Source of the DNA: Kitasatospora paranensis
GTDB lineage: Bacteria; Actinomycetota; Actinomycetes; Streptomycetales; Streptomycetaceae
Direction of reading: 5' to 3'
Length of the DNA: 64,000 bases
Assembly: GCF_039544005.1 (NCBI RefSeq)
Contig: NZ_BAABKV010000001.1
Location: forward strand, 6,882,001-6,946,000
The translations under genes were made by a program, and so were the position numbers. Shown one piece after another: positions 25,206 to 34,786 of this stretch. Under the pieces are notes generated by a model, which made no database searches, was not told the origin of the DNA, and saw only the letters and a list, made by a program, of their open reading frames with translations. Each line of letters begins with the position of its first letter. Within the stretch, counting starts at the first letter, position 1.

Positions 25206-25886
25206 ATGCGTTCGCGCATTCTGTTGACGGTTTCCGTTCCTGCCCTGCTGGCCGGGCTCGGCCTGACGGCCTGTGGCGCCGGGGCCACGGCCACGGCACC
25301 GAAGGCCGCCGGGACGGCGTCGGTGTCCGCAGTGTCGGCGTCCGCCGCGTCGGTGTCCGCCGCGCCGACCGCGGTCCGGTCCGGTGCCCCGGCTTCCGCC
25401 GTGCCCGTTGCCGGGATCACGGCGGCGGCGGACTCCGGCAGCGCTCCGGCGCCCAAGTGCCCGGCGCGGGACCTGAAGTGGACACTCACCCGCCTCACCG
25501 AGGCGGGTGCCACCACCAAGGATCCGGCCAACGCCGAACTCGTCGCCGTCAACTCCGGCTCCCGGGGCTGCACCCTGGCGGGGTACCCGAAGCTCGAGTT
25601 CCACCTGGGCAAGGGGCCGCAGGCCGACGGGGTCGGACAGGGCAACCCCGCGCCGGTGGTGCTGGGCACGGGCCGGAAGGCGGTGATCGCCCTGCGCTAC
25701 TCCGAGTTCAACGGCAAGGGGCCGGACAGCGACAACTGCGTGTTCGTCACCGCCGGTGCCGCCGAGGTGACCGCGCCGGGTGACAGCACCGAAGTCCGGG
25801 TCCCGGTGGTGGACCGCAACGGCAGGCCGGCGGAGATCACCATCTGCGGCGACGTGGTCCGGATGAGCCCGCCCGCCGCGCGCTAG
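25206..25886 (+). CDS. Lipoprotein with DUF4232 domain
   Basis: 226 residues from ATG 25206. Signal peptide with lipobox LTAC (GLGLTACGAG), an Ala/Ser/Val-rich linker, then a DUF4232 domain (LKWTLTRLTEAG, GCTLAGYPKLEF, TICGDVV) with Cys pairs. Extracytoplasmic lipoprotein, function unknown; the family is common in streptomycetes. Confidence 0.8.
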   Translation: MRSRILLTVSVPALLAGLGLTACGAGATATAPKAAGTASVSAVSASAASVSAAPTAVRSGAPASAVPVAGITAAADSGSAPAPKCPARDLKWTLTRLTEAGATTKDPANAELVAVNSGSRGCTLAGYPKLEFHLGKGPQADGVGQGNPAPVVLGTGRKAVIALRYSEFNGKGPDSDNCVFVTAGAAEVTAPGDSTEVRVPVVDRNGRPAEITICGDVVRMSPPAAR

Positions 25887-26110
25887 AAAGTCGCCCGCAG
25901 CGGCCCGCTCGGCCGCACCCGGTCGCCCGGCCGGCACCGGCAACGGTGTCGGCGGGGCGACCGGTCCGACGTCGGCCCCCTGTGGTTCCGGCCGAGCGGG
26001 CCGGAGCGTCCCCTGCCGCGTCGGAAGCGCGTCGGGGCCGACAATGGACCCGACGGGCCGACCGGCGATCCCCGTCGCACCGGGCCGTCCGCGACGCCCG
26101 AAGCTCCTTG

Positions 26111-26140
26111 CATGAATGTTCCGTGGTGCGTATATTCATG
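26111..26140. promoter_or_regulatory. argC: Candidate ARG box upstream of argC
   Basis: Inverted half-sites CATGAAT (26111-26117) and ATTCATG (26134-26140) lie 19 bp before the argC start in otherwise GC-rich sequence. They resemble the ArgR half-site consensus TGAAT/ATTCA, and argR is the fifth gene of the same cluster, so autogenous arginine repression is likely. Confidence 0.7.
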
Positions 26141-26158
26141 CCGAGTCGAGGAGGAATC

Positions 26159-27187
26159 ATGGCATTGCGAGTCGCCGTCGCCGGAGCGAGCGGGTACGCG
26201 GGCGGTGAGGTGCTGCGCCTGCTGCTCTCGCACCCGGAGGTCGAGATCGGGGCGCTGACCGGCGGCTCCAACGCCGGGGCGGTGTTCGGCACGCTGCAGC
26301 CGCACCTCCTGCCGCTGGCCGACCGGGTGCTGGAGCCCACCACGCCCGAGGTGCTGGCCGGGCACGACATCGTCTTCCTGGGGCTGCCGCACGGCCAGTC
26401 CGCCGCCGTCGCCGAGGCGCTCGGCGACGACGTCCTGGTGGTCGACTGCGGCGCCGACTTCCGGCTCAAGGACCCGGCCGACTGGGAGCGGTTCTACGGC
26501 TCCGCGCACGCCGGCACCTGGCCGTACGGCCTGCCCGAGCTGCCCGGCCACCGGGCCGCGCTCAAGGGCACCAAGCGGATCGCGGTGCCCGGCTGCTACC
26601 CGACCGCGGTCTCGCTGGCCCTCTTCCCCGCCTACGCCGCGCGGCTGGTGGAGACCGAGGCGGTGGTCGTCGCGGCCTCCGGCACCTCCGGTGCGGGCAA
26701 GGCGGTCAAGCCGCACCTGCTCGGCAGTGAGGTGATGGGCTCGATGAGCCCGTACGGCGTCGGCGGCGGGCACCGGCACACGCCGGAGATGTCGCAGAAC
26801 CTCGCGCCCGTCGCGGGCGGGCCGGTCACGATCTCCTTCACGCCGACGCTGGCCCCGATGCCGCGCGGCATCCTCGCCACCTGCTCCGCCAAGGCGCGGC
26901 CCGGTACCACCGCGGAGAGGCTGCGGGCCGCGTACCAGGAGGCCTTCGCGGGCGAGCCGTTCGTCCGCCTGCTGCCCGAGGGGCAGTGGCCGCAGACCAG
27001 TTCGGTCTACGGCTCGAACGCCGCGCTGGTCCAGGTCGTGCTGGACGAGCACGCCGGGCGGGTCATCGCGATCAGCGCGATCGACAACCTGGTGAAGGGC
27101 ACCGCCGGCGGCGCGGTGCAGTCCATGAACATCGCCCTCGGCCTGCCCGAGGAGCTCGGCCTCCCGCTGAACGGAGTCGCACCGTGA
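26159..27187 (+). CDS. argC: N-acetyl-gamma-glutamyl-phosphate reductase
   Basis: NADPH-dependent third step of arginine synthesis. 342 residues, ATG 26159 behind GAGGAGGAAT. NADP motif GASGYAGGEVLRLLLSHP, catalytic Cys in VPGCYPTAVSLAL, and GVGGGHRHTPEM. First gene of argCJBDR; its stop overlaps the argJ GTG. Confidence 0.97.
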   Translation: MALRVAVAGASGYAGGEVLRLLLSHPEVEIGALTGGSNAGAVFGTLQPHLLPLADRVLEPTTPEVLAGHDIVFLGLPHGQSAAVAEALGDDVLVVDCGADFRLKDPADWERFYGSAHAGTWPYGLPELPGHRAALKGTKRIAVPGCYPTAVSLALFPAYAARLVETEAVVVAASGTSGAGKAVKPHLLGSEVMGSMSPYGVGGGHRHTPEMSQNLAPVAGGPVTISFTPTLAPMPRGILATCSAKARPGTTAERLRAAYQEAFAGEPFVRLLPEGQWPQTSSVYGSNAALVQVVLDEHAGRVIAISAIDNLVKGTAGGAVQSMNIALGLPEELGLPLNGVAP

Positions 27188-28368
27188 ACGACACCCCCAC
27201 CGACGGCCGGAACATCGGTGTGACGGCGGCCAGGGGCTTCCGTGCGTCCGGTGTCACCGCGGGCATCAAGGCCTCCGGCACCCCCGACCTCGCCCTCGTC
27301 GTCAACGACGGCCCCGGGTACGCCGCGGCCGGCGTCTTCACCTCGAACCGGATCAAGGCCGCCCCGGTGGTCTGGTCCGAGCAGGTCCTGAAGGGCGGCC
27401 GGCTGGCCGCCGTCGTGCTCAACTCCGGTGGCGCCAACGCCTGCACCGGCCACGAGGGCTTCCAGGACACCCACGCCACCGCGGAGCGGGTCGGCGCCGC
27501 GCTGGACGTATCCGCCGCCGAGGTGGCGGTCTGCTCGACCGGCCTGATCGGCGTACGGCTGCCGATGGACATCCTGCTGCCCGGCGTCGAGCAGGCCGCG
27601 AAGGCGCTCGCCGCGGACGGCGGCGAGGCCGCCGCGATCGCCATCAAGACCACCGACACCGTGCACAAGACCGCCCAGGTGACCAGCCCGGCCGGCTGGA
27701 CGGTCGGCGGCATGGCGAAGGGCGCCGGCATGCTGGCGCCGGGCCTGGCGACCATGCTGGTCGTGGTGACCACCGACGCGGCGGCCGGCGCCGCGCAGCT
27801 GGACGCCGCGCTGCGCGGCGCGACCCGCACCACCTTCGACCGGGTCGACTCCGACGGCTGCATGTCGACCAACGACACGGTGCTGCTGCTCGCCTCCGGC
27901 GCCTCCGCCGTGACCCCGGACGGGGCCGAGTTCGCCGAGGCCGTCCGGGCGGTCTGCGCCGACCTGGCACGGCAGCTGATCGGCGACGCCGAGGGCGCGT
28001 CCAAGGACATCCGGATCGAGGTGACCGGCGCCGCCACCGAGGACGAGGCGGTGGACGTCGCCCGCACGATCGCCCGCAACAACCTGCTCAAGTGCGCCAT
28101 CCACGGCGAGGACCCGAACTGGGGCCGGGTACTGGCCGCCATCGGCACCACCTCGGCCGCCTTCGAGCCGGACGCGCTGGACGTGGCGATCAACGGCGTC
28201 TGGGTCTGCCGCGGCGGCAGCGTCGGCGACGACCGCGACCTGGTCGACATGAGCGGCCGCGAGGTGGTCGTCACGGCGGACCTGCACGCCGGCGACGCCG
28301 CGGCCACCGTGTGGACCAACGACCTCACCGCGGACTACGTGCACGAGAACAGCGCCTACTCGACCTGA
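27184..28368 (+). CDS. argJ: Glutamate N-acetyltransferase / amino-acid acetyltransferase ArgJ
   Basis: Transfers acetyl from N-acetylornithine to glutamate (cyclic pathway). 394 residues. The self-cleavage and nucleophile Thr lies in MLAPGLATMLVVV, with the substrate motif KGAGM before it and C-terminal HGEDPNWGRVLAAIG. GTG start overlaps argC by 4 nt, implying translational coupling. Confidence 0.96.
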   Translation: MNDTPTDGRNIGVTAARGFRASGVTAGIKASGTPDLALVVNDGPGYAAAGVFTSNRIKAAPVVWSEQVLKGGRLAAVVLNSGGANACTGHEGFQDTHATAERVGAALDVSAAEVAVCSTGLIGVRLPMDILLPGVEQAAKALAADGGEAAAIAIKTTDTVHKTAQVTSPAGWTVGGMAKGAGMLAPGLATMLVVVTTDAAAGAAQLDAALRGATRTTFDRVDSDGCMSTNDTVLLLASGASAVTPDGAEFAEAVRAVCADLARQLIGDAEGASKDIRIEVTGAATEDEAVDVARTIARNNLLKCAIHGEDPNWGRVLAAIGTTSAAFEPDALDVAINGVWVCRGGSVGDDRDLVDMSGREVVVTADLHAGDAAATVWTNDLTADYVHENSAYST

Positions 28369-28388
28369 TCCCCGGGGGATTGATTCAC

Positions 28389-29321
28389 GTGCAGATCGCA
28401 CCCAAGGGCGAACAGGCCCGCAGCAACGCCGCGTTGCCCAAGGCCCGCACCCTCATCGAGGCGCTGCCGTGGCTGGAGCGCTTCCACGGCAAGACCGTCG
28501 TCATCAAGTTCGGCGGCAACGCCATGGTGGACGAGGACCTCAAGTCCGCGTTCGCCCAGGACGTCGTCTTCCTGCGCTACGCCGGGCTGCACCCGGTCGT
28601 CGTGCACGGCGGCGGCCCGCAGATCAGCGCCCAGCTCGACCGGTTGGGGCTGGAGTCCTCGTTCACCGCCGGCCTGCGCGTCACCACCCCGGAGACCATG
28701 GACGTGGTCCGGATGGTGCTGGCCGGTCAGGTCCAGCGGGAGCTGGTCGGACTGCTCAACGAGCACGGCCCGTTCGCGGTCGGCATGACCGGCGAGGACG
28801 CCCACACCATGACGGCGGTCAAGCGCTATGCCGTGGTGGACGGCGAGCAGGTCGACATCGGCCTGGTCGGCGACATCGTCAACATCGAGGCGGGCGCCGT
28901 GAAGGCGCTGATCGCCGACGGCCGGATCCCGGTCATCTCCTCGATCGCGCGCGGCGCCGACGGCCACGTCTACAACATCAACGCGGACACCGCGGCGGCG
29001 GCCCTCGCCGTCGCGCTCGGCGCGGAGATGCTGGTCGTGCTGACCGACGTCGAGGGCCTCTACAAGGACTGGCCGGACTCCGACGACGTGATCAGCCAGC
29101 TGTCCGCGTCCGAACTCGACGAGATGCTGCCGACGTTGGCGACCGGCATGCTGCCCAAGATGGAGGGCTGCCTGCGCGCCGTCCGCTCCGGTGTGGGCAC
29201 CGCTCGCGTGCTGGACGGACGGGTGCAGCACAGCCTGCTGCTGGAGATCTTCACCGACGAGGGGATCGGGACGATGGTCGTCCCGGACGACGAGCCGACC
29301 GTACTGGGGGGCCTGGCATGA
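28389..29321 (+). CDS. argB: Acetylglutamate kinase
   Basis: Phosphorylates N-acetylglutamate, usually the arginine-feedback step. 310 residues. Motifs VVIKFGGNAMVD, VVVHGGGPQISAQL, AGQVQRELVGLLN, YNINADTAAAALA and VLTDVEGLY. GTG 28389 is chosen; a TTG at 28380 would add three residues. Overlaps argD by ATGA. Confidence 0.96.
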   Translation: MQIAPKGEQARSNAALPKARTLIEALPWLERFHGKTVVIKFGGNAMVDEDLKSAFAQDVVFLRYAGLHPVVVHGGGPQISAQLDRLGLESSFTAGLRVTTPETMDVVRMVLAGQVQRELVGLLNEHGPFAVGMTGEDAHTMTAVKRYAVVDGEQVDIGLVGDIVNIEAGAVKALIADGRIPVISSIARGADGHVYNINADTAAAALAVALGAEMLVVLTDVEGLYKDWPDSDDVISQLSASELDEMLPTLATGMLPKMEGCLRAVRSGVGTARVLDGRVQHSLLLEIFTDEGIGTMVVPDDEPTVLGGLA

Positions 29322-30520
29322 GCACCAACTCCGCGATCACGCAGCGGTGGCAGCACGCGCTGATGGACAACTACGGCACCCCGCGGATCCCGCTGGTGCG
29401 CGGCGAGGGCGCCCGGGTCTGGGACGCCGACGGCCGGGAGTACCTCGACCTGGTCGGCGGCATCGCCGTCAACGCGCTCGGCACGGCCCACCCGGCCGTC
29501 GTCGAGGCGGTGACCCGGCAGATCTCCACCCTCGGGCACGTCTCCAACCTGTTCATCGCCGAGCCGACGGTGGCGCTCGCGGAGAAGCTGCTGGAGCTGT
29601 TCGGCCGCGAGGGCCGGGTGTTCTTCTGCAACTCGGGCGCCGAGGCCAACGAGGCCGCGTTCAAGATCAGCCGGCTGACCGGCCGCACCCACCTGGTCTC
29701 CCTGCAGGGCGCCTTCCACGGCCGGACGATGGGCGCGCTCGCGCTGACCGCCCAGCCCGCCAAGCAGGAGCCGTTCAAGCCGCTGCCCGGCGACGTCACG
29801 TACGTGCCGTTCGGCGACATCGAGGCGCTGCGGGCCGCCGTCACCACCGAGACGGCCGCGGTCTTCCTGGAGCCGATCCAGGGCGAGAACGGCGCCATCC
29901 CGCTGCCGGACGGCTACCTGAAGGCGGCCCGGGAGATCACCCGCGCCACCGGCACGCTGCTGGTCCTGGACGAGATCCAGACCGGTGTCGGCCGGACCGG
30001 CCACTGGTTCGCCCACCAGGCCTTCGACGGGATCGAGCCGGACGTCGTCACTCTGGCCAAGGGCCTCGGCGGCGGGCTGCCGATCGGTGCCGCCGTCGCC
30101 TTCGGACCGGCCGCCGACCTGCTGCACCCGGGCCAGCACGGCACCACCTTCGGCGGCAACCCGGTGGTCGCCGCGGCCGGCCTGGCGGTGCTGGAGACGA
30201 TCGAGGCCGAGGGTCTGCTCGACCACGTCGGCAAGCTGGGGGAGCGGCTGCGGCACGGGATCGAGGCGATCGGCGACCCGCTGGTGAGCCACGTCCGGGG
30301 CGCCGGTCTGCTGATCGGCATCGTGCTGACCGCGCCGGTGGCCGGCCGGGTGCAGGCGGCGGCGCAGCAGGCCGGGTTCCTGGTGAACGCGGCGGTGCCG
30401 GACGCGGTGCGGCTGGTGCCCCCGCTGGTGCTCACCGAGCAGCAGGCGGACGCCTTCCTGGCGGCCCTGCCGGCGATCCTCCGGGCGGCCGCCGAGCCCG
30501 CCCCCGACGCGAACACCTGA
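29318..30520 (+). CDS. argD: Acetylornithine aminotransferase
   Basis: PLP-dependent class III aminotransferase converting N-acetylglutamate semialdehyde to N-acetylornithine. 400 residues. FFCNSGAEANEAAFK, FLEPIQGENG, LDEIQTGVGRTG and the PLP-Lys in TLAKGLGGGLPIGA. Translationally coupled to argB. Confidence 0.96.
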   Translation: MSTNSAITQRWQHALMDNYGTPRIPLVRGEGARVWDADGREYLDLVGGIAVNALGTAHPAVVEAVTRQISTLGHVSNLFIAEPTVALAEKLLELFGREGRVFFCNSGAEANEAAFKISRLTGRTHLVSLQGAFHGRTMGALALTAQPAKQEPFKPLPGDVTYVPFGDIEALRAAVTTETAAVFLEPIQGENGAIPLPDGYLKAAREITRATGTLLVLDEIQTGVGRTGHWFAHQAFDGIEPDVVTLAKGLGGGLPIGAAVAFGPAADLLHPGQHGTTFGGNPVVAAAGLAVLETIEAEGLLDHVGKLGERLRHGIEAIGDPLVSHVRGAGLLIGIVLTAPVAGRVQAAAQQAGFLVNAAVPDAVRLVPPLVLTEQQADAFLAALPAILRAAAEPAPDANT

Positions 30521-30544
30521 GCGGAGTCCGGGAGAATCATCAGC

Positions 30545-31096
30545 ATGACCGCACCCCAGTCCGACCCGTCCGCCCCCGCCGGACCGTCGCCGCAGGTCCC
30601 GCAGACCCGCACGGCGCGCCACCGGCGGATCGTGGACCTGTTGACCCGTCAGCCCGTCCGCTCGCAGAGCCAGCTGGCGAAGCTGCTCGCCGACGACGGG
30701 CTGGTGGTCACCCAGGCCACGCTCTCGCGGGACCTGGACGAACTGGGCGCGGTGAAGATCCGCAACCGGGACGGCGCGCTGATCTACGCCGTGCCCGCCG
30801 AGGGCGGCGACCGGACCCCGCGTGCACCGATGGGCGAGTCCGCCAGCGAGGCCAGGATGGCCCGGCTGGCGGGCGAGCTCATGGTCTCCGCCACCGCCTC
30901 GGGCAACCTGGTGGTGCTGCGGACGCCGCCCGGCGCGGCGCAGTTCCTGGCGTCCGCGATCGACGCGGCGGAGGTGTACGAGATCATCGGCACCATCGCG
31001 GGCGACGACACGGTGCTGCTGATCAGCCGTGACCCGTTCGGCGGCCAGGCGCTCGCCGACCATCTGATGCAGCTGGCCCAGGCCAAGGCCCAGTAG
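30545..31096 (+). CDS. argR: Arginine repressor
   Basis: 183 residues. N-terminal winged-helix DNA-binding domain (RHRRIVDLLTRQPVRSQSQL, VTQATLSRDLDELGAVK) and C-terminal hexamerisation and arginine-binding domain (TPPGAAQFLASAIDAA, IGTIAGDDTVLLI). Represses arg genes when arginine is abundant. About 25 nt after argD; followed by a strong terminator, so argG and argH are a second unit. Confidence 0.96.
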   Translation: MTAPQSDPSAPAGPSPQVPQTRTARHRRIVDLLTRQPVRSQSQLAKLLADDGLVVTQATLSRDLDELGAVKIRNRDGALIYAVPAEGGDRTPRAPMGESASEARMARLAGELMVSATASGNLVVLRTPPGAAQFLASAIDAAEVYEIIGTIAGDDTVLLISRDPFGGQALADHLMQLAQAKAQ

Positions 31097-31148
31097 GGCC
31101 CGCCGGACCACGGCCGCACCACCCGCCGGGCCGCCCCGGCGGTCCCCA

Positions 31149-31200
31149 CGCCACCCCGGCGACCCGACCGCACATCCGTGCGGCGGTCGCCGGGGTGGCG
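31149..31200. terminator. Terminator after argR
   Basis: A 16-bp outer stem (31149-31164 with 31185-31200) encloses an inner CCGCAC/GTGCGG stem. It separates argCJBDR from argGH. Confidence 0.65.
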
Positions 31201-31290
31201 TACGTTCGGGGCGGGTTGCCGCGGACGGGCCGGGGCCGGCGGGTCGCGGCCGGGCGGCGCGGCGGCCGGAGGGGACCCGTGTTGTGGAAT

Positions 31291-31330
31291 CCATACGCTC
31301 TCGTGCATACTTATGCCTATCGCCGTATGG
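31291..31330. promoter_or_regulatory. argG: Candidate ArgR operator upstream of argG
   Basis: Nested inverted repeats: GCATA-CT-TATGC (31305-31316) inside CCATACG (31291-31297) and CGTATGG (31324-31330), an AT-rich island 56-95 bp before argG. Weaker match to the ARG box than the argC site. Confidence 0.5.
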
Positions 31331-31385
31331 GAACCCGCATACCGCGCGCACTGCCCTGTTCGCACCGTTTGTGAAGGAGAAAGCC

Positions 31386-32579
31386 GTGACCGAGCGCGTC
31401 GTACTCGCCTACTCGGGCGGTCTGGACACGTCCGTCTGCATCGGCTGGATCGCCGAGGAGACCGGCGCCGAGGTCATCGCCGTCGCCGTCGACGTCGGCC
31501 AGGGCGGCGAGGACCTCGATGTCATCCGCCAGCGCGCGCTGGACTGCGGCGCGGTCGAGGCCGAGGTCGCGGACGCCCGCACCGAGTTCGCCGACGAGTA
31601 CTGCCTGCCGGCCCTCAAGGCCAACGCCCTGTACCAGGGCCAGTACCCGCTGGTCTCGGCGCTCTCCCGCCCGGTGATCGTCAAGCACCTGGTCGCCGCC
31701 GCGCAGAAGCACGGCGCCACCACCGTGGCCCACGGCTGCACCGGCAAGGGCAACGACCAGGTCCGCTTCGAGGTCGGCATCAACTCGCTGGCCCCGAACC
31801 TGAAGTGCATCGCCCCCGTCCGCGACTACGCGATGACCCGGGACAAGGCGATCGCCTTCGCCGAGGCCAAGGGCCTGCCGATCGCGACGACCAAGAAGTC
31901 GCCGTACTCGATCGACCAGAACGTCTTCGGCCGCGCCGTCGAGACGGGCTTCCTGGAGGACATCTGGAACGCCCCGATCGAGGACGTCTACGAGTACACC
32001 CAGAACCCGGCCACCCCGCGCGAGGCGGACGAGGTCGTCATCACCTTCGAGGCCGGCGTGCCGGTCGCGATCGACGGCCGCAAGGTCACCGTCCTGCAGG
32101 CCATCGAGGAGCTGAACCAGCGGGCCGGCGCCCAGGGCATCGGCCGCCTCGACATGGTCGAGGACCGCCTCGTCGGCATCAAGTCCCGCGAGATCTACGA
32201 GGCCCCCGGCGCGATCGCCCTGATCACCGCCCACCAGGCCCTGGAGAACGTCACCGTCGAGCGCGAACTCGCCCGCTACAAGCGGCAGGTCGAGCAGCGC
32301 TGGGCCGAGCTGGTCTACGACGGCCTGTGGTTCTCCCCGCTCAAGCGCGCCCTCGACGGCTTCGTGAACGAGGCCAACCAGTCGGTCTCCGGCGACATCC
32401 GGATGGTGCTGGGCGGCGGCCGCGCCGTCGTCAACGGCCGCAAGTCCGACCAGTCGCTGTACGACTTCAACCTCGCCACCTACGACACCGGCGACACCTT
32501 CGACCAGTCGATGTCCAAGGGCTTCATCGAGATCTTCGGGATGTCCTCGAAGATCGCCGCCCGCCGCGACCTCGCCTGA
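31386..32579 (+). CDS. argG: Argininosuccinate synthase
   Basis: ATP-dependent condensation of citrulline and aspartate. 397 residues, GTG 31386 with GAAGGAGAAA. ATP P-loop LAYSGGLDTSVCIGW, AHGCTGKGNDQVRFEVG and GRAVETGFLED. Normal length. Located between argR and argH. Confidence 0.97.
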   Translation: MTERVVLAYSGGLDTSVCIGWIAEETGAEVIAVAVDVGQGGEDLDVIRQRALDCGAVEAEVADARTEFADEYCLPALKANALYQGQYPLVSALSRPVIVKHLVAAAQKHGATTVAHGCTGKGNDQVRFEVGINSLAPNLKCIAPVRDYAMTRDKAIAFAEAKGLPIATTKKSPYSIDQNVFGRAVETGFLEDIWNAPIEDVYEYTQNPATPREADEVVITFEAGVPVAIDGRKVTVLQAIEELNQRAGAQGIGRLDMVEDRLVGIKSREIYEAPGAIALITAHQALENVTVERELARYKRQVEQRWAELVYDGLWFSPLKRALDGFVNEANQSVSGDIRMVLGGGRAVVNGRKSDQSLYDFNLATYDTGDTFDQSMSKGFIEIFGMSSKIAARRDLA

Positions 32580-32655
32580 GCCGCATCCCCGTCCGGGCCC
32601 CGACCGCTCTCCCCGCGGCCGGGGCCCACGCCCGAACCCGTAAGGAGCCCACGCG

Positions 32656-34080
32656 ATGACCGCCGACCAGAACGCCGACGTCCGACTCTGGGGCGCCCGC
32701 TTCGCCGACGGCCCCTCCGAGGCGCTGGCGAAGCTCTCCGCCTCCGTGCACTTCGACTGGCGCCTCGCCCCCTACGACATCGCCGGCTCCAAGGCGCACG
32801 CCCGCGTGCTGCACCGGGCCGGGCTGCTGAGCGACGAGGAACTGGCCGGCATGCTCGGCGGCCTCGACGCGCTGCTCGCCGACGTCGAGGCGGGCACCTT
32901 CACCGGCACCGTCGCCGACGAGGACGTGCACACCGCCCTGGAGCGCGGGCTGCTGGAGCGGCTCGGCCCGGACCTCGGCGGCAAGCTGCGCGCCGGCCGG
33001 TCCCGCAACGACCAGATCGCCACGCTGTTCCGGATGTACCTGCGCGACCACGCCCGGATCATCGGCGCCCTCGTCCTGGACCTCCAGCACGCCCTGGTGG
33101 GCCTCGCCGAGGCGCACCCGGACACCGCGATGCCCGGCCGCACCCACCTCCAGCACGCCCAGCCGGTGCTCTTCGCCCACCACGTCCTCGCGCACGTGCA
33201 GGCCCTCGGCCGGGACGCCGAGCGGCTGCGCCAGTGGGACGCCCGCACGGCGGTCTCCCCGTACGGCTCCGGCGCGCTGGCCGGCTCCTCGCTGGGCCTG
33301 GACCCGCAGGCGGTCGCCGCGGACCTGGGCTTCGAGCGGGGCTCGGTCGGCAACTCGATCGACGGCACCGCCTCGCGCGACTTCGTCGCCGAGTTCGCCT
33401 TCGTCACCGCCATGATCGGGATCAACCTCTCCCGGATCGCGGAGGAGGTGATCATCTGGAACACCAAGGAGTTCGGCTTCATCACGCTGCACGACGCCTT
33501 CTCCACCGGTTCCTCGATCATGCCGCAGAAGAAGAACCCGGACATCGCCGAGCTCGCCCGCGGCAAGTCCGGCCGCCTGATCGGCAACCTCACCGGCCTG
33601 CTGGCCACCCTCAAGGCGCTTCCGCTCGCGTACAACCGCGACCTGCAGGAGGACAAGGAGCCGGTCTTCGACTCCTGCGACACGCTGGAGGTCCTGCTGC
33701 CGGCCTTCACCGGCATGATGGCCACCCTCACCGTGCACCGGGAGCGGCTGGAGGAGCTGGCCCCCGCCGGCTTCTCGCTGGCCACCGACATCGCCGAGTG
33801 GCTGGTCCGGCAGGGCGTGCCGTTCCGGGTGGCGCACGAGGTCGCCGGGGCCTGCGTCAAGGTCTGCGAGGCGCAGGGCATCGAGCTCGGCGACCTGACG
33901 GACGAGCAGTTCGCCGCGATCTCCGAGCACCTGACGCCCGAGGTCCGCTCGGTGCTCAGCGTGCACGGCGCGATCGCCTCCCGCAGCGGCCGAGGCGGCA
34001 CCGCACCCAGCGCGGTCGCCGTCCAGCTGGCCGAGGTCAAGGCCGACCTCGCCGCCCAGCAGGAGTGGCTCTCCGCCTGA
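32656..34080 (+). CDS. argH: Argininosuccinate lyase
   Basis: Cleaves argininosuccinate to arginine and fumarate. 474 residues. Signature SSIMPQKKNPDIAELARG, with AGRSRNDQIATLFRMYLRD and TAMPGRTHLQHAQPV. AAGGAG precedes ATG 32656. Last gene of the arg cluster, followed by a 17-bp stem terminator. Confidence 0.97.
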   Translation: MTADQNADVRLWGARFADGPSEALAKLSASVHFDWRLAPYDIAGSKAHARVLHRAGLLSDEELAGMLGGLDALLADVEAGTFTGTVADEDVHTALERGLLERLGPDLGGKLRAGRSRNDQIATLFRMYLRDHARIIGALVLDLQHALVGLAEAHPDTAMPGRTHLQHAQPVLFAHHVLAHVQALGRDAERLRQWDARTAVSPYGSGALAGSSLGLDPQAVAADLGFERGSVGNSIDGTASRDFVAEFAFVTAMIGINLSRIAEEVIIWNTKEFGFITLHDAFSTGSSIMPQKKNPDIAELARGKSGRLIGNLTGLLATLKALPLAYNRDLQEDKEPVFDSCDTLEVLLPAFTGMMATLTVHRERLEELAPAGFSLATDIAEWLVRQGVPFRVAHEVAGACVKVCEAQGIELGDLTDEQFAAISEHLTPEVRSVLSVHGAIASRSGRGGTAPSAVAVQLAEVKADLAAQQEWLSA

Positions 34081-34090
34081 GATCCCGCAG

Positions 34091-34127
34091 GACGGGGGCG
34101 CGCCGGGTGACCCGGCGCGCCCCCGTC
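34091..34127. terminator. Terminator after argH
   Basis: Perfect 17-bp stem (34091-34107 with 34111-34127) and a 3-nt loop directly after the argH stop. Confidence 0.7.
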
Positions 34128-34141
34128 TCGTTGCGGCGGGT

Positions 34142-34648
34142 GTGAACCCCGGAATCCCGCCCCTGCCGGTCGGCGAACTCCGCCCCGCCCTGGCACCACT
34201 GCTCGCGGCCCTGGCCCGCGACCGCCACGACCGCGAGGAACTGGAGCAGGCCGTCTGGCTGCGCGCCCTGGAGCGCCACGCCGGGCCGGGCCTGCCGCGC
34301 GACCGGCAGGGCTGGCTGCGCGGGCAGGCCGTCCGGGAGGCGCTGGCGGCCCGCCGGGCGGCCGCCCGCGAGACCCCGGTGGCGCGGGTGGTCCGCCGCC
34401 ACCCGGAGCCGTACGAGGCGCTGCGGACGGCCGAGCTGGTGCGGGCGGTGCGGCGCGCCCTGGAGACCCTGCCGGGCCCGTGTCCGGAGCTGCTGCGGGC
34501 GCTGTCCGGCGCGCCGGAGCTGACCTACCGCGAGCAGGCCGAGCGGCTGGGGGTGCCGCGCGGCAGCATCGGGCCCGTCCGCTCCCGCTGCCTGGGCCGG
34601 CTGCGCCCGCTGGTGGCGGCCCGCTGGTCCGACTGGCGCGCGGAGTGA
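34142..34648 (+). CDS. Small sigma-70-like protein
   Basis: 168 residues from GTG 34142. The C-terminal half reads like sigma region 4: LRALSGAPELTYREQAERLGVPRGSIGPVRSRCLGRLRPL, a helix-turn-helix. The N-terminal half (RDREELEQAVWLRALE) may be a diverged region 2, but the usual region 2 promoter-melting sequence is not evident. No anti-sigma gene is adjacent. It could be a minor ECF-like factor or a DNA-binding relic of one. Confidence 0.6.
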   Translation: MNPGIPPLPVGELRPALAPLLAALARDRHDREELEQAVWLRALERHAGPGLPRDRQGWLRGQAVREALAARRAAARETPVARVVRRHPEPYEALRTAELVRAVRRALETLPGPCPELLRALSGAPELTYREQAERLGVPRGSIGPVRSRCLGRLRPLVAARWSDWRAE

Positions 34649-34756
34649 GCCCGCGCGCCCCCGGCGTCCCCCGGTCGGACGTGACGCTCGCCACGTCCGG
34701 GCGGCCGGAGGGTTGAGATCCGGCGACGTCTGGGTAGAGCGGTGGCGAACGTCGTG

Positions 34757-34786
34757 CTTGACGGTGGTCCGACCGCCCGGATACTG
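34757..34786 (+). promoter_or_regulatory. Candidate promoter in the 300-bp gap before the GNAT gene
   Basis: TTGACG (34757-34762), an 18-bp spacer and TACTGA (34781-34786). It lies 163 bp upstream of the acetyltransferase start. The gap 34649-34948 otherwise shows only GC-rich hairpins. Confidence 0.4.
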
